This document shows, in pieces, positions 1 to 6,204 of a stretch of 6,687 bases of DNA. The stretch spans positions 1 through 6,687 of the forward strand of contig JAAZID010000445.1 of the NCBI GenBank assembly GCA_012510295.1. Direction: 5' to 3'. Position 1 is the stretch's first letter. Every line of letters begins with the position of its first letter. The notes below the pieces were generated by a model. It did no database searches. It was given only the letters and a program-made list of their open reading frames with translations, and was not told where the DNA came from. A program made the translations under genes and the position numbers. The DNA comes from Methanomicrobiales archaeon. Its GTDB lineage: Archaea > Halobacteriota > Methanomicrobia > Methanomicrobiales > Methanoculleaceae.

Positions 1-276
1 CCCAAAAATATCCAAAATGGGAGGAATGGAGTTTGACAGTTGAGGTATATTTGTGAGTAAAATGCACGTTTGATTATCAAAATGCCAGGTCTGCCTGAAA
101 TTCAAGGCCAAAATGAGGAAATTTCGGAAGATGTTTTCCCAAATACCTGAAACTGCCAAATTCTATTCCGCCACAATCTGAAAAATTTGAGGGAAGTGGT
201 AAACTTAGGTTATATTCCCAGAACCCTAACGGGGCTGGCGGATCCATCTGTCAACGGCGGAATTACATCACCGGCA
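1..276. other. AT-rich intergenic stretch, no gene seen
   Basis: The first 190 bases are clearly richer in A and T than the next several hundred. Both strands carry stops in all frames at short spacing. The short word AAAATG occurs four times (14, 59, 79, 110) but with irregular spacing, so it is not a repeat array. From about 200 the composition changes to high GC and leads into the decayed dehydrogenase fragment on the minus strand. A small perfect hairpin (CCGGC-ATAC-GCCGG) lies near 270-283, but without a T-rich tail it is not a convincing terminator. Confidence 0.5.
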
Positions 277-590
277 TACGCCGGCCCCCGCCCGGACGTC
301 ATAGACGTTGATCCCCATTACCTCAAAGGAGAGGGCGAGCTGATTTGCGGCCGAGGTCACGGAAGGTGTTCTCGGCGGCCTTCGTCACCTCGCTCACAGT
401 CGCACAGTCCATCGGGATGACCGTGCCGGCCACGAGGACCGGCGAGGAGAGCTCCACCGCCCGGCGCCGTGCTGACCTCGTCGACCCCGCCGATGAGCCG
501 ATCGTGCTCCCGGATATTCCGGAGCAGCCGGCCGGCCATCACCCGCCCGGGGGCGTGCGCGAAGGCGAAGTCCTCCCCGGCGATGCGTCC
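277..590 (-). pseudogene. Middle fragment of a nucleotide-sugar (UDP-ManNAc-type) dehydrogenase, frameshifted
   Basis: The minus strand encodes successive pieces of the central part of a WecC-like UDP-N-acetylmannosamine dehydrogenase, the enzyme that oxidises the sugar C6 hydroxyl to a carboxylate with NAD. From 590 to about 468 it reads GEDFAFAHAPGRVMAGRLL, then NIREHDRLIGGVDE. This matches the family's 'FxxxPERVxPGR...RxIGG' region. After a frame change it reads PMDCATVSEVTKAAENTFRD, the segment around the conserved Lys/Asn of the central helix. A second frame change at about 348 gives ANQLAL, then EVMGINVYDVRAGAG, before a stop at about 275. The expected catalytic-Cys segment (GxGxGGHC) is not present. 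Neither the N-terminal Rossmann domain nor the C-terminal domain is attached. At least two frameshifts and both missing ends make this a pseudogene. The family call is strong; the exact sugar substrate is inferred. Confidence 0.8.
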
Positions 591-697
591 CGGGCGTGAG
601 GTACCGCCCGAAGTTTTTCGGGTGGCGTGATCTGTTGAACTTGATATGGTCGGCGCAAGCAGGTTGCTCGGGAAGCTCCGGGATCCTGGCTTCCTCA

Positions 698-1000
698 TCC
701 AGTGCCCTCATGGCGCGATGACTCATCTCCACTCCCGCCGGCCGGCTCGGGATTGCCCCTGTGTATACAACCCGCCGACAGGTAGAGGTTCCACGGGATG
801 CGGATCCCGGGGCAACTCCGCCGGATGTTGCTGAATCAGAATGCTTGGAAATGGGAGCTTGTCGCAGGGAGGTCCGGCGGGTAATCGTTCATATCTTCGG
901 CGTGGCATCCCTCCTCTGCCAGGGAGATCGCCCGATTGGTCGAGAGGAGCAGAGTGAGGGCGCTGAGGAATTACAAAGGTCGTCTGGTTGGGCTGAATGG
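698..1000. other. Stretch without a supportable gene; possible coding remnant on the minus strand
   Basis: No intact gene is visible between the end of the nuclease gene and the dehydrogenase fragment. On the minus strand one frame is open from 970 to 698 apart from a single TGA at 836-838. Its first half reads like natural protein (FLSALTLLLSTNRAISLAEE, then further polar residues) and its second half contains PGIRIPWNLYLSAG. There is no start codon with a ribosome binding site, and I recognise no family. It may be a decayed gene or chance reading in GC-rich DNA. Confidence 0.2.
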
Positions 1001-1483
1001 TTACGATCGAAGAAAGTGACCGATGTCCTCAGTGGTGGATATATCCCCGTTGCCTCTTCCAAAACGAGAGATCAGTTCTGCCTTGAGTCTTTTCGTATCC
1101 TTCGGAGCGCTCCCTCGCATCAGTATGTATCCTTTCCACTTTATCTCGCTACGGTAGTCCTGCGGGATTTCATCCTTGATCGCTTGATACGTTGTCATAA
1201 CCTGGTCTAGCGCATGTTTCACGTTTACTCCCTTGAGCTCGGCAAAACATAGTACTTTCGTACAATCCCTCGAATCGTGAGGCGTGTAAAAGATGATCAG
1301 GTCGCATATCGGCCCATCCACGTTGAGATCTCTTCTGAATGACGAATATTTATTCGAATTCTCATCTATCTCGAAAAAAGCAACCCGTTCGTTTGCATCC
1401 GGCTCAATACGTATCTTCTTTCCGCTCTCGCCATATGCCGTGCCACGGCACAAACAGGTCAGAACCAGTGTATCAAACAGCAT
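1001..1483 (-). CDS. Small PD-(D/E)XK nuclease-like protein, partner of the upstream ATPase
   Basis: This 160-residue protein is not recognised by name, but its core reads as a PD-(D/E)XK nuclease. Strand-like CDLIIFY carries Asp61. After a hairpin, the strand VLCFAELKG carries Glu82 and Lys84 (D-x20-E-x-K). The helix VKHALDQVMTTYQAI supplies Gln94 at the position often conserved in this fold, and the strand KGYILMRG follows. This gives the usual beta-beta-alpha-beta order and predicts metal-dependent DNA or RNA cleavage. I chose the ATG at 1483 because GAGGT lies about 5 bases upstream. An ATG at 1495 in the same frame is possible, and the open frame continues to 1687 only because it shadows the ATPase gene. 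The start overlaps the end of the ATPase gene by 11 bases, implying translational coupling and joint function. There is no transmembrane segment. The nuclease assignment rests on motif order only, without a family match. Confidence 0.8.
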   Translation of the reverse strand: MLFDTLVLTCLCRGTAYGESGKKIRIEPDANERVAFFEIDENSNKYSSFRRDLNVDGPICDLIIFYTPHDSRDCTKVLCFAELKGVNVKHALDQVMTTYQAIKDEIPQDYRSEIKWKGYILMRGSAPKDTKRLKAELISRFGRGNGDISTTEDIGHFLRS

Positions 1484-2930
1484 CTTCGACCTCATCCATC
1501 TCAAAGAAGATCCTGGAAACCTTTTCAGACACGTTGCTGAAAGTCTCCCACTCGATGAAACCGTTCTCCCCCAATATATCCCTGGCTCTGCCTCCTTCAA
1601 AGAGATAGACGGAGACTCTCTCCTGGGAGATAAAGGCATCCGGATCTTTGAGGTAGAACAGATCTTTGATGGTTTCCGGGTTCTCATGCCTCGATGCTTT
1701 CATGAGGTTTACCAGATGATCGACAAAGTATGGGCTGTGGGTGGTTATCAGCACATTCAATCCACAATTGACAAGCATCGCAAGTAGCTCCATCAGTTGT
1801 GCCTGCGCTTCAGGGTGAAGGTTCATCTCCGGTTCATCGATGATGATCAACTCGCCCGGGGATATTCTGTAGCGGAGGTAGAGAATAAGCGGAGAGAGAC
1901 CTTTCACCATGGATGCCGTCACCGAGATATCCAGCGGAATTTTCCGGCCGGCTCCCTCCCATTCAAATAAAATTTCACGGAATGGATCCGGGTCGTCTGT
2001 TGAGAGTACGAGATGGCCTCCAAGAATCTCCCTCTCCAGCAGGTCTGCATACTCAAGGTATTTTTTGACGCCGGGCTCTTTTTCGGCGTATTTATGCCTC
2101 TCTCTAAGATCTCCCCATCTGCGTATATCAAGGATAGTTGAGACCAGGCTTGAGACGGGGTATGGAAACATGAACTTTTCTGATTCGGACTCGTGAGAAT
2201 CGCTAAACAGGGTTTCTTCATCTATCCTCTCCCTGCTTCTTATGGGGTTATACAGTAGCGGCATTCCTGTTCGTTCAGCACCAAAAACCCTTACGTTGCG
2301 GAACAACGCCCTGTGGACCAGCATGAATATGTAGCTGGAGACAAACCTTCTTATCTCTTTGACCGGTATCTTATCCTGAACGCCTTCCCCCTCGGTGTAA
2401 ATAAATATCCTGCTCTCGTCACGCTCTTTTACGAAATTAACAAGACCTTTTCTTTCTTTATCTACTCCTAACTTCCTCTTTACAGCGATCTTCAGGCTCG
2501 ATTCGACCAGGCTCTCCATACGCTCTCCGATATTCACCTCTACGCTGAGATCGTCGAGTGCCGCCCGTGTCGTCCCGAAGTAATTCTTCATCCAGCCGGG
2601 ACAGAGCTCTGCCAGACCGCTGTAATAATCGGCCGAGTAGTTCCTGATAAACGCGGATATGTCGATATTCGCACTTCCTGCTTCAATGAGCCGGCTGATG
2701 GTTGTGTCGATCGGCTCATATTTTTTAGAGGTTCTGCCATCAACGTATGCACCGGTGTATTGCAGCCAACCGTATTCCCCGAACAGTGAAGCAATCAGAT
2801 ATGCACTGTATGTCTTGCCGGAATTGTTTGGCCCGACAAAGATCGTCAGCGGTTTGAGCTGGATATCTGCCTCTTCCAGGGCCCCTAATTCTCGAACGCT
2901 TATCCGGATTGCGCCTTCCTCTTTTACCAT
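1473..2930 (-). CDS. OLD/AAA_15-type ABC-like ATPase
   Basis: This 485-residue cytoplasmic ATPase belongs to the SMC/ABC-like AAA_15/AAA_21 group. The Walker A motif GPNNSGKT is at residues 33-40, just after a strand-helix start (LKPLTIFVGPNN). A long helical and variable insert follows (about 55-330), with AERTGM at 218-223 as seen in this group. A signature-like helix (SVTASMVKGLSPLILYL) is at 336-352. Walker B with D-loop is LIIIDEPEMNLHP at 361-373, and the switch histidine is in ITTHSPYFVDHL (His398). There is no C-terminal TOPRIM domain, so it is not a complete OLD nuclease. The ATG at 2930 is the first possible one, because an in-frame TAG lies three codons upstream; GGAGG sits about 12 bases before it, a little far. 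It overlaps the downstream nuclease-like gene by 11 bases, so it probably gates or powers that nuclease, as in Septu-, Gabija- or PARIS-like defence pairs. Base composition is less GC-rich than the flanking pseudogene DNA, suggesting transfer. Confidence 0.9.
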   Translation of the reverse strand: MVKEEGAIRISVRELGALEEADIQLKPLTIFVGPNNSGKTYSAYLIASLFGEYGWLQYTGAYVDGRTSKKYEPIDTTISRLIEAGSANIDISAFIRNYSADYYSGLAELCPGWMKNYFGTTRAALDDLSVEVNIGERMESLVESSLKIAVKRKLGVDKERKGLVNFVKERDESRIFIYTEGEGVQDKIPVKEIRRFVSSYIFMLVHRALFRNVRVFGAERTGMPLLYNPIRSRERIDEETLFSDSHESESEKFMFPYPVSSLVSTILDIRRWGDLRERHKYAEKEPGVKKYLEYADLLEREILGGHLVLSTDDPDPFREILFEWEGAGRKIPLDISVTASMVKGLSPLILYLRYRISPGELIIIDEPEMNLHPEAQAQLMELLAMLVNCGLNVLITTHSPYFVDHLVNLMKASRHENPETIKDLFYLKDPDAFISQERVSVYLFEGGRARDILGENGFIEWETFSNVSEKVSRIFFEMDEVEDAV

Positions 2931-2981
2931 TGTCGCCTATGCCCTCCATTTGCAGAATAAGGTAACATTGGAAGGTCGACC

Positions 2982-2989
2982 TTATAAAA
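2982..2989 (-). promoter_or_regulatory. Probable archaeal TATA box for the ATPase-nuclease operon
   Basis: The minus strand reads TTTTATAA here inside a local AT-rich patch that interrupts very GC-rich DNA. The box centre is about 55 bases upstream of the ATPase start. With the usual 25-base TATA-to-start spacing, transcription would begin near 2960 and leave an untranslated leader of about 30 bases containing GGAGG. The purine-rich element expected just upstream (BRE) is only weakly present. Confidence 0.5.
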
Positions 2990-3460
2990 CTAATATTCTT
3001 CTGGCTCCCGAGAGATATACATCGGTCGGCCGGCGGATCCGGGGCAGGCGAGCGACGGGCCGGCCACCCTCGCCCGCCGGGTGAGGGGGTGATCGTCCCG
3101 GATCTCTTGCGGCGATCCTTGCCGGGGCATGGGATGGGCCGGCGGCAAAACCAGCCTCATAGGGCTCCCTGGCCCGGCGCTCTGTTTGGTAATGCTCTAC
3201 GAGGCAACTGAAATTGGGAACACTCTCGCCACGTGATCTGTTTGCCATAAATGCGGGTTGTGAATGTGTTGCCGCCCTTTGTCAGCGTCGGAATAAGATT
3301 CCCCCCCCCCCACCCCGCCGGCCCGGGCCCTCACCGTCGAGACCCGCCGCTCCTCGCGGCCGGAGCCGGCTCTCAAAATCGTCCTGCGTCTCCATCCGCT
3401 GCAGCGAATCAAACCTCCGATTGCTCCCGCTCCGACCCCGGCCCATCGCATCTCCACCAG
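2990..3460. other. GC-rich stretch without a supportable gene
   Basis: Open frames here on both strands are products of high GC content and low complexity (runs of Pro, Arg, Ala and Gly) and have no ribosome binding sites or family motifs. Notable items are a stable hairpin at 3067-3087 and a run of eleven C at 3301-3311. This DNA lies between the epimerase remnant and the ATPase promoter. It probably represents eroded sequence, possibly the rest of the epimerase gene beyond recognition. Confidence 0.5.
3067..3087. repeat. Short GC-rich inverted repeat (hairpin)
   Basis: Nine paired positions, eight Watson-Crick plus one G-T wobble, enclose a three-base loop (CCCTCGCCC / GGGTGAGGG). It sits upstream of the ATPase promoter. 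No T-tract follows on either strand, so a terminator role is not supported. It may be an incidental palindrome of GC-rich decaying DNA. Confidence 0.4.
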
Positions 3461-3469
3461 GAGGTCGGG

Positions 3470-3575
3470 GTCGGTGATGCTCCCTTCAACGAGTGTCATC
3501 CCGGGATGGTGCTCGATCTTCACCTGCCGGCCGGTGGCCAGGTTATCGATGATAACGACGTCGCGATCACATGGT
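3470..3575 (-). pseudogene. N-terminal fragment of an NAD-dependent nucleotide-sugar epimerase (SDR), copy A
   Basis: The minus strand encodes DVVIIDNLATGRQVKIEHH followed by MTLVEGSITDPDLLVEM. This is the second strand of the Rossmann fold (xVxVxDNLSTG) and the following 'EGSITDxDLL' strand of GalE/UDP-GlcNAc 4-epimerase-like extended SDR enzymes, which interconvert nucleotide sugars. The first strand with the NAD-binding GxxGxxG is missing: the frame upstream reads unrelated sequence. Downstream, the sequence loses resemblance within about 10 residues, and the Ser/Tyr-x3-Lys catalytic region is absent. It lies just after dehydrogenase copy A on the same strand, the order expected of a dehydrogenase-epimerase gene pair. 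It is clearly truncated at both ends. Confidence 0.75.
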
Positions 3576-3721
3576 AAAGGTGCTATAGGGGTCAGCTCGA
3601 TCCAGAACCCGCGTGCATTCAACGCTGAATGACGATCCGGCAAGCAAGGGTTGACGGAGATCGAATCTGCCCCGGGCGGAAAAGGGTCTCCTCAGATCGG
3701 TAGAATGAGGAGAACAGGGTG

Positions 3722-4059
3722 TTATTCCCTTAACGCATGCCGGTTCTTCTCCCCCGGCAGACAAAGCCCCCGGTACTCCCCGTGCCCGGCAAAGATCACC
3801 ACCGCATCCGCGCCGGCAAGCACCACCGCGAGAGTCCCGGCGACGTCTCTGGATCCACCCGGGGATCGTGCCCGGCAACCTCCGCGCCGGGGCCACCTCA
3901 AAGAACAGCTCCGCCGGCGCGCTCCGTGCATCATCGGAGTCGTTGATGAATGCCCAGGCCCGGGCGGAGCGACCCGTAAACCTGCGCCAGCTTCGCCTCC
4001 ATCAGATGCAACATATGCTCCGGCATGAACTCGCCGGCCCCGGGTGTAGAGGGACTCCC
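3722..4059 (-). pseudogene. C-terminal fragment of a nucleotide-sugar dehydrogenase, copy A
   Basis: Reading the minus strand, successive frames give GEFMPEHMLHLMEAKLAQVY (from about 4032), then AFINDSDDARSAPAELFFEV (from about 3951), then DVAGTLAVVLAGADAVVIFA and GHGEYRGL (from about 3850). These are the linker helix ('MPxHM'), the 'DDxRxSPA' loop and the 'aDAvvixxxHxeyr' strand of the UDP-glucose/GDP-mannose dehydrogenase C-terminal UDP-binding domain. Two frameshifts separate the pieces. The end is also rearranged: EYRGL joins directly to LPGEKNRHALRE. About 99 bases still present in copy B, encoding the AIVDGQNFVEPDARIAEGF region, have been removed in frame. The N-terminal and middle domains are absent. 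It shares a 54-base perfect match and other near-identical stretches with copy B at 6205-6687. Confidence 0.85.
4006..4059 (+). repeat. 54-bp perfect direct repeat, unit 1
   Basis: These bases are identical to 6607-6660. The repeat covers the segment encoding the MPEHM linker of the dehydrogenase remnants and is part of a longer, diverged duplication that continues toward lower coordinates. A second identical block of about 32 bases lies at 3818-3849 and 6405-6436. The two 54-base units are 2601 bases apart and bracket the protease module. Confidence 0.9.
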
Positions 4060-4129
4060 GGCCGGCCGGGGGCACGGGGGGGGATCGCCGGCAAGGTGCC
4101 GGCCCCGCTGGGGGAAGGCCTCCATCGGG

Positions 4130-4281
4130 AGATCGGTGATGCGTTCCTTGATGAATTCTACCTGAGAGTCACCGGTGCTTTCCTACCAATCAGCGGCAAG
4201 GTTATCGATGATGATGACGTCATGATGCTGGGCCAAGGTATCCGCAAGGTCCGAGATAGGCCGGCCCCGCTGAGGAATGTG
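4130..4281 (-). pseudogene. N-terminal fragment of a nucleotide-sugar epimerase (SDR), copy B
   Basis: From about 4260 the minus strand encodes ISDLADTLAQHHDVIIIDNL and then a stop. In another frame from about 4170 it encodes RQVEFIKERITDLPMEAF. These are the same two Rossmann strands seen in copy A at 3470-3575 ('HDVVIIDNLATGRQV' and 'EGSITDPDL'), with a stop and a frameshift between them. The nucleotide sequences around 4195-4225 and 3535-3565 (GGTTATCGATGAT block) are visibly related. The GxxGxxG segment and the catalytic region are missing. Its place between the protease module and dehydrogenase copy A suggests it once followed dehydrogenase copy B, with the protease module now lying between the two. 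Confidence 0.65.
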
Positions 4282-4329
4282 GAGGGCATGAAAAATCTAT
4301 GGCGGGGGCGGTTTAGGGTTTTCTGAATG

Positions 4330-4457
4330 GCGCTACGGAGGGCATGCTGCACTTCAGATCATGGGATGAGTCTCTTAAATCGTTCTGTAATCGAATTCAC
4401 AAACTTGAGATGTCGATGTGGAGTATGCCTGCATCCTGAAGGCCACTGCATTCTGGG
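4330..4457. other. Short spacer without a supportable gene
   Basis: Nothing recognisable is encoded here. The composition moves from GC-rich remnant DNA toward the lower-GC protease module, so a junction between old and acquired DNA probably lies in or near this stretch. No terminal inverted repeats or target-site duplication could be found by eye. Confidence 0.4.
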
Positions 4458-4673
4458 TTATCTCGGCTGGACTTGTTGTCGCCACCGCTGAGCAATATTT
4501 TTGAAATCCACCACATTCGGTGAATCAGGTTGCCATTCTGCATCGAAATCAACGTCATGAGACCACGGGAAGCACTCCCACGTTAACTCCCTGACGCAGA
4601 CCCGTGAAGGCAGAGCTGTGCTTTTATGAAAACCTAAAAGATATGAATTGGCTAGCGGACACTGTAGTAAAAT
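4458..4673 (-). pseudogene. Possible C-terminal remnant of an unknown gene
   Basis: One minus-strand frame is open for 71 codons, from just after a TGA at 4674-4676 to a TAA at 4458-4460. Its later half has the composition of a normal soluble protein, rich in Trp, Asp and Glu (ELTWECFPWSHDVDFDAEWQ, then SPNVVDFKNIAQRWRQQVQPR ending the frame). There is no ATG, GTG or TTG start near its beginning and no ribosome binding site. The first part overlaps the end of the 61-residue gene and a possible terminator. I recognise no family. It could be the 3' end of a gene whose front was replaced when the protease module arrived, or chance. Confidence 0.3.
4621..4640 (-). terminator. Possible terminator after the protease module
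   Basis: About 12 to 30 bases after the stop of the small acidic gene, the minus strand carries two T runs (CTTTTAGGTTTTCATAAAAG). The same bases form a weak six-pair hairpin with an eight-base loop. Archaeal termination depends mainly on T-rich tracts, so this is a reasonable end for the transcript, but the signal is modest. Confidence 0.3.
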
Positions 4674-4837
4674 TCATCTTCCAAGAATTCGTTATATTCT
4701 GTGACTTCTTTTAATCTCACGAAACAAAGGTCACTCTCCCTTATTGGTGCGTATGCGCCCTGCTTTGTTTCCTTCAAGAAAGATAATAAAACATTTAAGC
4801 CATCCTTAATTCCACCCTTTTCATTGGCATCCACCAT
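4652..4837 (-). CDS. Small acidic hypothetical protein in operon with the protease
   Basis: This 61-residue protein is not recognised. It begins MVDANEKGGIKDGLNVLLSF and is rich in Glu, Asp and Lys, with a helix-prone centre (DGLNVLLSFLKET) and an acidic, aromatic tail (EFLEDEFYYSVR). It has no membrane segment, signal peptide or metal-binding cysteines. The evidence for a real gene is the start: AAAGGAGTGATG, close to the ideal archaeal Shine-Dalgarno, lies at the right distance before the ATG. The gene begins only 21 bases after the stop of the protease gene on the same strand, so the two are almost certainly co-transcribed. An adaptor, substrate or inhibitor of the protease is conceivable, but that is guesswork from position alone. 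Confidence 0.7.
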   Translation of the reverse strand: MVDANEKGGIKDGLNVLLSFLKETKQGAYAPIRESDLCFVRLKEVTEYNEFLEDEFYYSVR

Positions 4838-4858
4838 TTTTCATCACTCCTTTAATAG

Positions 4859-6034
4859 TTAGGTAATCACTTTTTTACCGGTTTGAGTCTCAATGTCATT
4901 CCTTACACCACTAAGATCAATTTCATAACCACACCCGCACTTTAAAATATTATCGGCGGGAAATGGAATAGCACCTCTTTTTTTGAAATCGGCATCGATC
5001 GTTGCATCATTAATTAGCTTTGCGTAAATCAGATACTTTTCGTTGCACTGTGGACAAATAACTTCTGCTTCAACAACATCTGCTTGGGAAGGTTGATGCC
5101 GGGGCACTTTTCGTCTCACCATATCTTGAGACACTGCAAGCTTTTTGAATATGCCGTCCTTTGTAACAAATAGCTTATAGGCCGTTGTTTTATTGAATAA
5201 GATCCTCACAACAGTATGTATTCGATAAACTATCTCAGCCAACACGGGCATATCATCAATTTTATCCACCTGAAGCTTTACAGACTCCTCCAAATCGTGG
5301 ATTTTTATAGATCTGCCATGGGACCGCCAGTCTCCATGATTTGTAAGTTTCTCAGCGATCTCTTTTGCTCTTTTTATTCTCATTTCTTGGGTTACAGGGG
5401 TATTTTGTGATTTTGTTATCTTCCAATTCGCAAATTTGTACCTGGGGAGCCAATCTATAACCAAATCTTCCGCATATTTCAGTGCGTGGTAGACCCCACA
5501 TAACTCTCCTGGACTTATTTGAGCAACCATTGTTGCGTCAAATGGATTTAACCGGCCGACTTTTGACGCCTCTTCCCTCTTATCGTTAACCCATTTGATG
5601 TAATCATATGCTGAAGCAGATGAACGGCCAATCCTCACTTGAGCGTCAATAGGGCCTAAACTTCCTGTATTTGTCAGCAGAATTTCATTGCCAGAGAGTG
5701 TAAGGATAGTCCCTGCACTTTTTGCCTCTCCCGATATCACAAATGCAACTTTCTCGAATTTACTATGCAAAAAATTGCCAATTTCCTCTGCTGCATCGGC
5801 ATCTCCCCCCGGGGTCTCAATAAATACATCAATATTTTTTGAGTCCACTCCCCTGAGCATGTCGCAGAAGGTGTAATAGTCGTCTTTACACATAGCAATG
5901 TCAGGAATATTCGGTCTTGTAAGCGCACTCGCGTATATGAATAGATACGTATCCCTTTGCACATTGTACCTTTCAATCAGGTGCCCTAGCTCAGCCTCCA
6001 ACGCTGAAGGATCCTTTTGTACGTATTCGGCCAT
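4859..6034 (-). CDS. SDH-family Clp-fold serine protease with C-terminal zinc-ribbon-like tail
   Basis: This protein of 391 residues belongs to the serine dehydrogenase proteinase group (SDH, Clp/crotonase fold). Counting from the ATG at 6034, DVFIETPGGDADAAEEI lies at 70-85 (the 'xTPGGxxxAAexI' loop). The presumed nucleophile Ser106 is in SGEAKSAGT, and GSLGPIDAQ is at 124-132. NHGDWRSHGRSI at 233-243 resembles a family-typical block. The C-terminal part carries CPQC (Cys327, Cys330) and CGCG (Cys366, Cys368), probably a zinc ribbon. From the ATG the protein is soluble. A TTG at 6103 or GTG at 6100 would add 23 or 22 residues including a hydrophobic stretch (SIFTLSTSITLLVCQLGYM). An in-frame TAA precedes the TTG, and neither start has a good Shine-Dalgarno. 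The lower GC and position between dehydrogenase remnants suggest acquisition. Its substrate is unknown. Confidence 0.9.
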   Translation of the reverse strand: MAEYVQKDPSALEAELGHLIERYNVQRDTYLFIYASALTRPNIPDIAMCKDDYYTFCDMLRGVDSKNIDVFIETPGGDADAAEEIGNFLHSKFEKVAFVISGEAKSAGTILTLSGNEILLTNTGSLGPIDAQVRIGRSSASAYDYIKWVNDKREEASKVGRLNPFDATMVAQISPGELCGVYHALKYAEDLVIDWLPRYKFANWKITKSQNTPVTQEMRIKRAKEIAEKLTNHGDWRSHGRSIKIHDLEESVKLQVDKIDDMPVLAEIVYRIHTVVRILFNKTTAYKLFVTKDGIFKKLAVSQDMVRRKVPRHQPSQADVVEAEVICPQCNEKYLIYAKLINDATIDADFKKRGAIPFPADNILKCGCGYEIDLSGVRNDIETQTGKKVIT

Positions 6035-6118
6035 GTAACCCAACTGGCACACCAAAAGAGTGATGGAGGTTGAGAGTGTAAAAATGCTCCGCTTTTGCAC
6101 CAATTACTACAGGCCAAG

Positions 6119-6130
6119 TTAAAGTAATTT
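6119..6130 (-). promoter_or_regulatory. Possible promoter of the protease operon
   Basis: The minus strand reads AAATTACTTTAA here, a loose TATA-like element that would place transcription start near 6098 and a leader of about 65 bases before the ATG at 6034. A competing candidate is CCATACATAG at 6138-6147. Neither has a strong BRE, and the choice affects whether the TTG/GTG starts at 6100-6103 lie within the message. Confidence 0.25.
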
Positions 6131-6204
6131 GTAGTCGCTATGTATGGTCTGGATAGAGGATTTCGGTTCTTCTCATTCGTTGGGTGATCAGATATTCTGA
6201 ACTG

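Noticed and set aside
1..120. Four occurrences of AAAATG, suggesting a repeat array or iterons
   Set aside because: The spacing is irregular (45, 20, 31 bases) and the flanks do not match, so chance in AT-rich DNA is sufficient.
1293..1787. Plus-strand open frame of 164 codons
   Set aside because: It lies antisense across the ATPase-nuclease junction, where both minus-strand genes carry clear motifs. It has no family motif or ribosome binding site.
1473..2930. Calling the ATPase a full OLD-family nuclease or a Gabija GajA protein
   Set aside because: The protein ends about 80 residues after the TTHSP motif and shows no C-terminal TOPRIM domain, which both of those require.
2659..3084. Plus-strand open frame of 141 codons
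   Set aside because: It is the antisense of the ATPase N-terminus, including the Walker A region, and its end is low-complexity GC-rich sequence.
3301..3311. Run of eleven C as a possible phase-variation tract
   Set aside because: No intact gene reads through or starts next to it, so length change would have nothing visible to switch.
3868..4326. Plus-strand open frame of 152 codons
   Set aside because: It is antisense to the dehydrogenase and epimerase remnants, whose minus-strand translations show clear family motifs in the right order.
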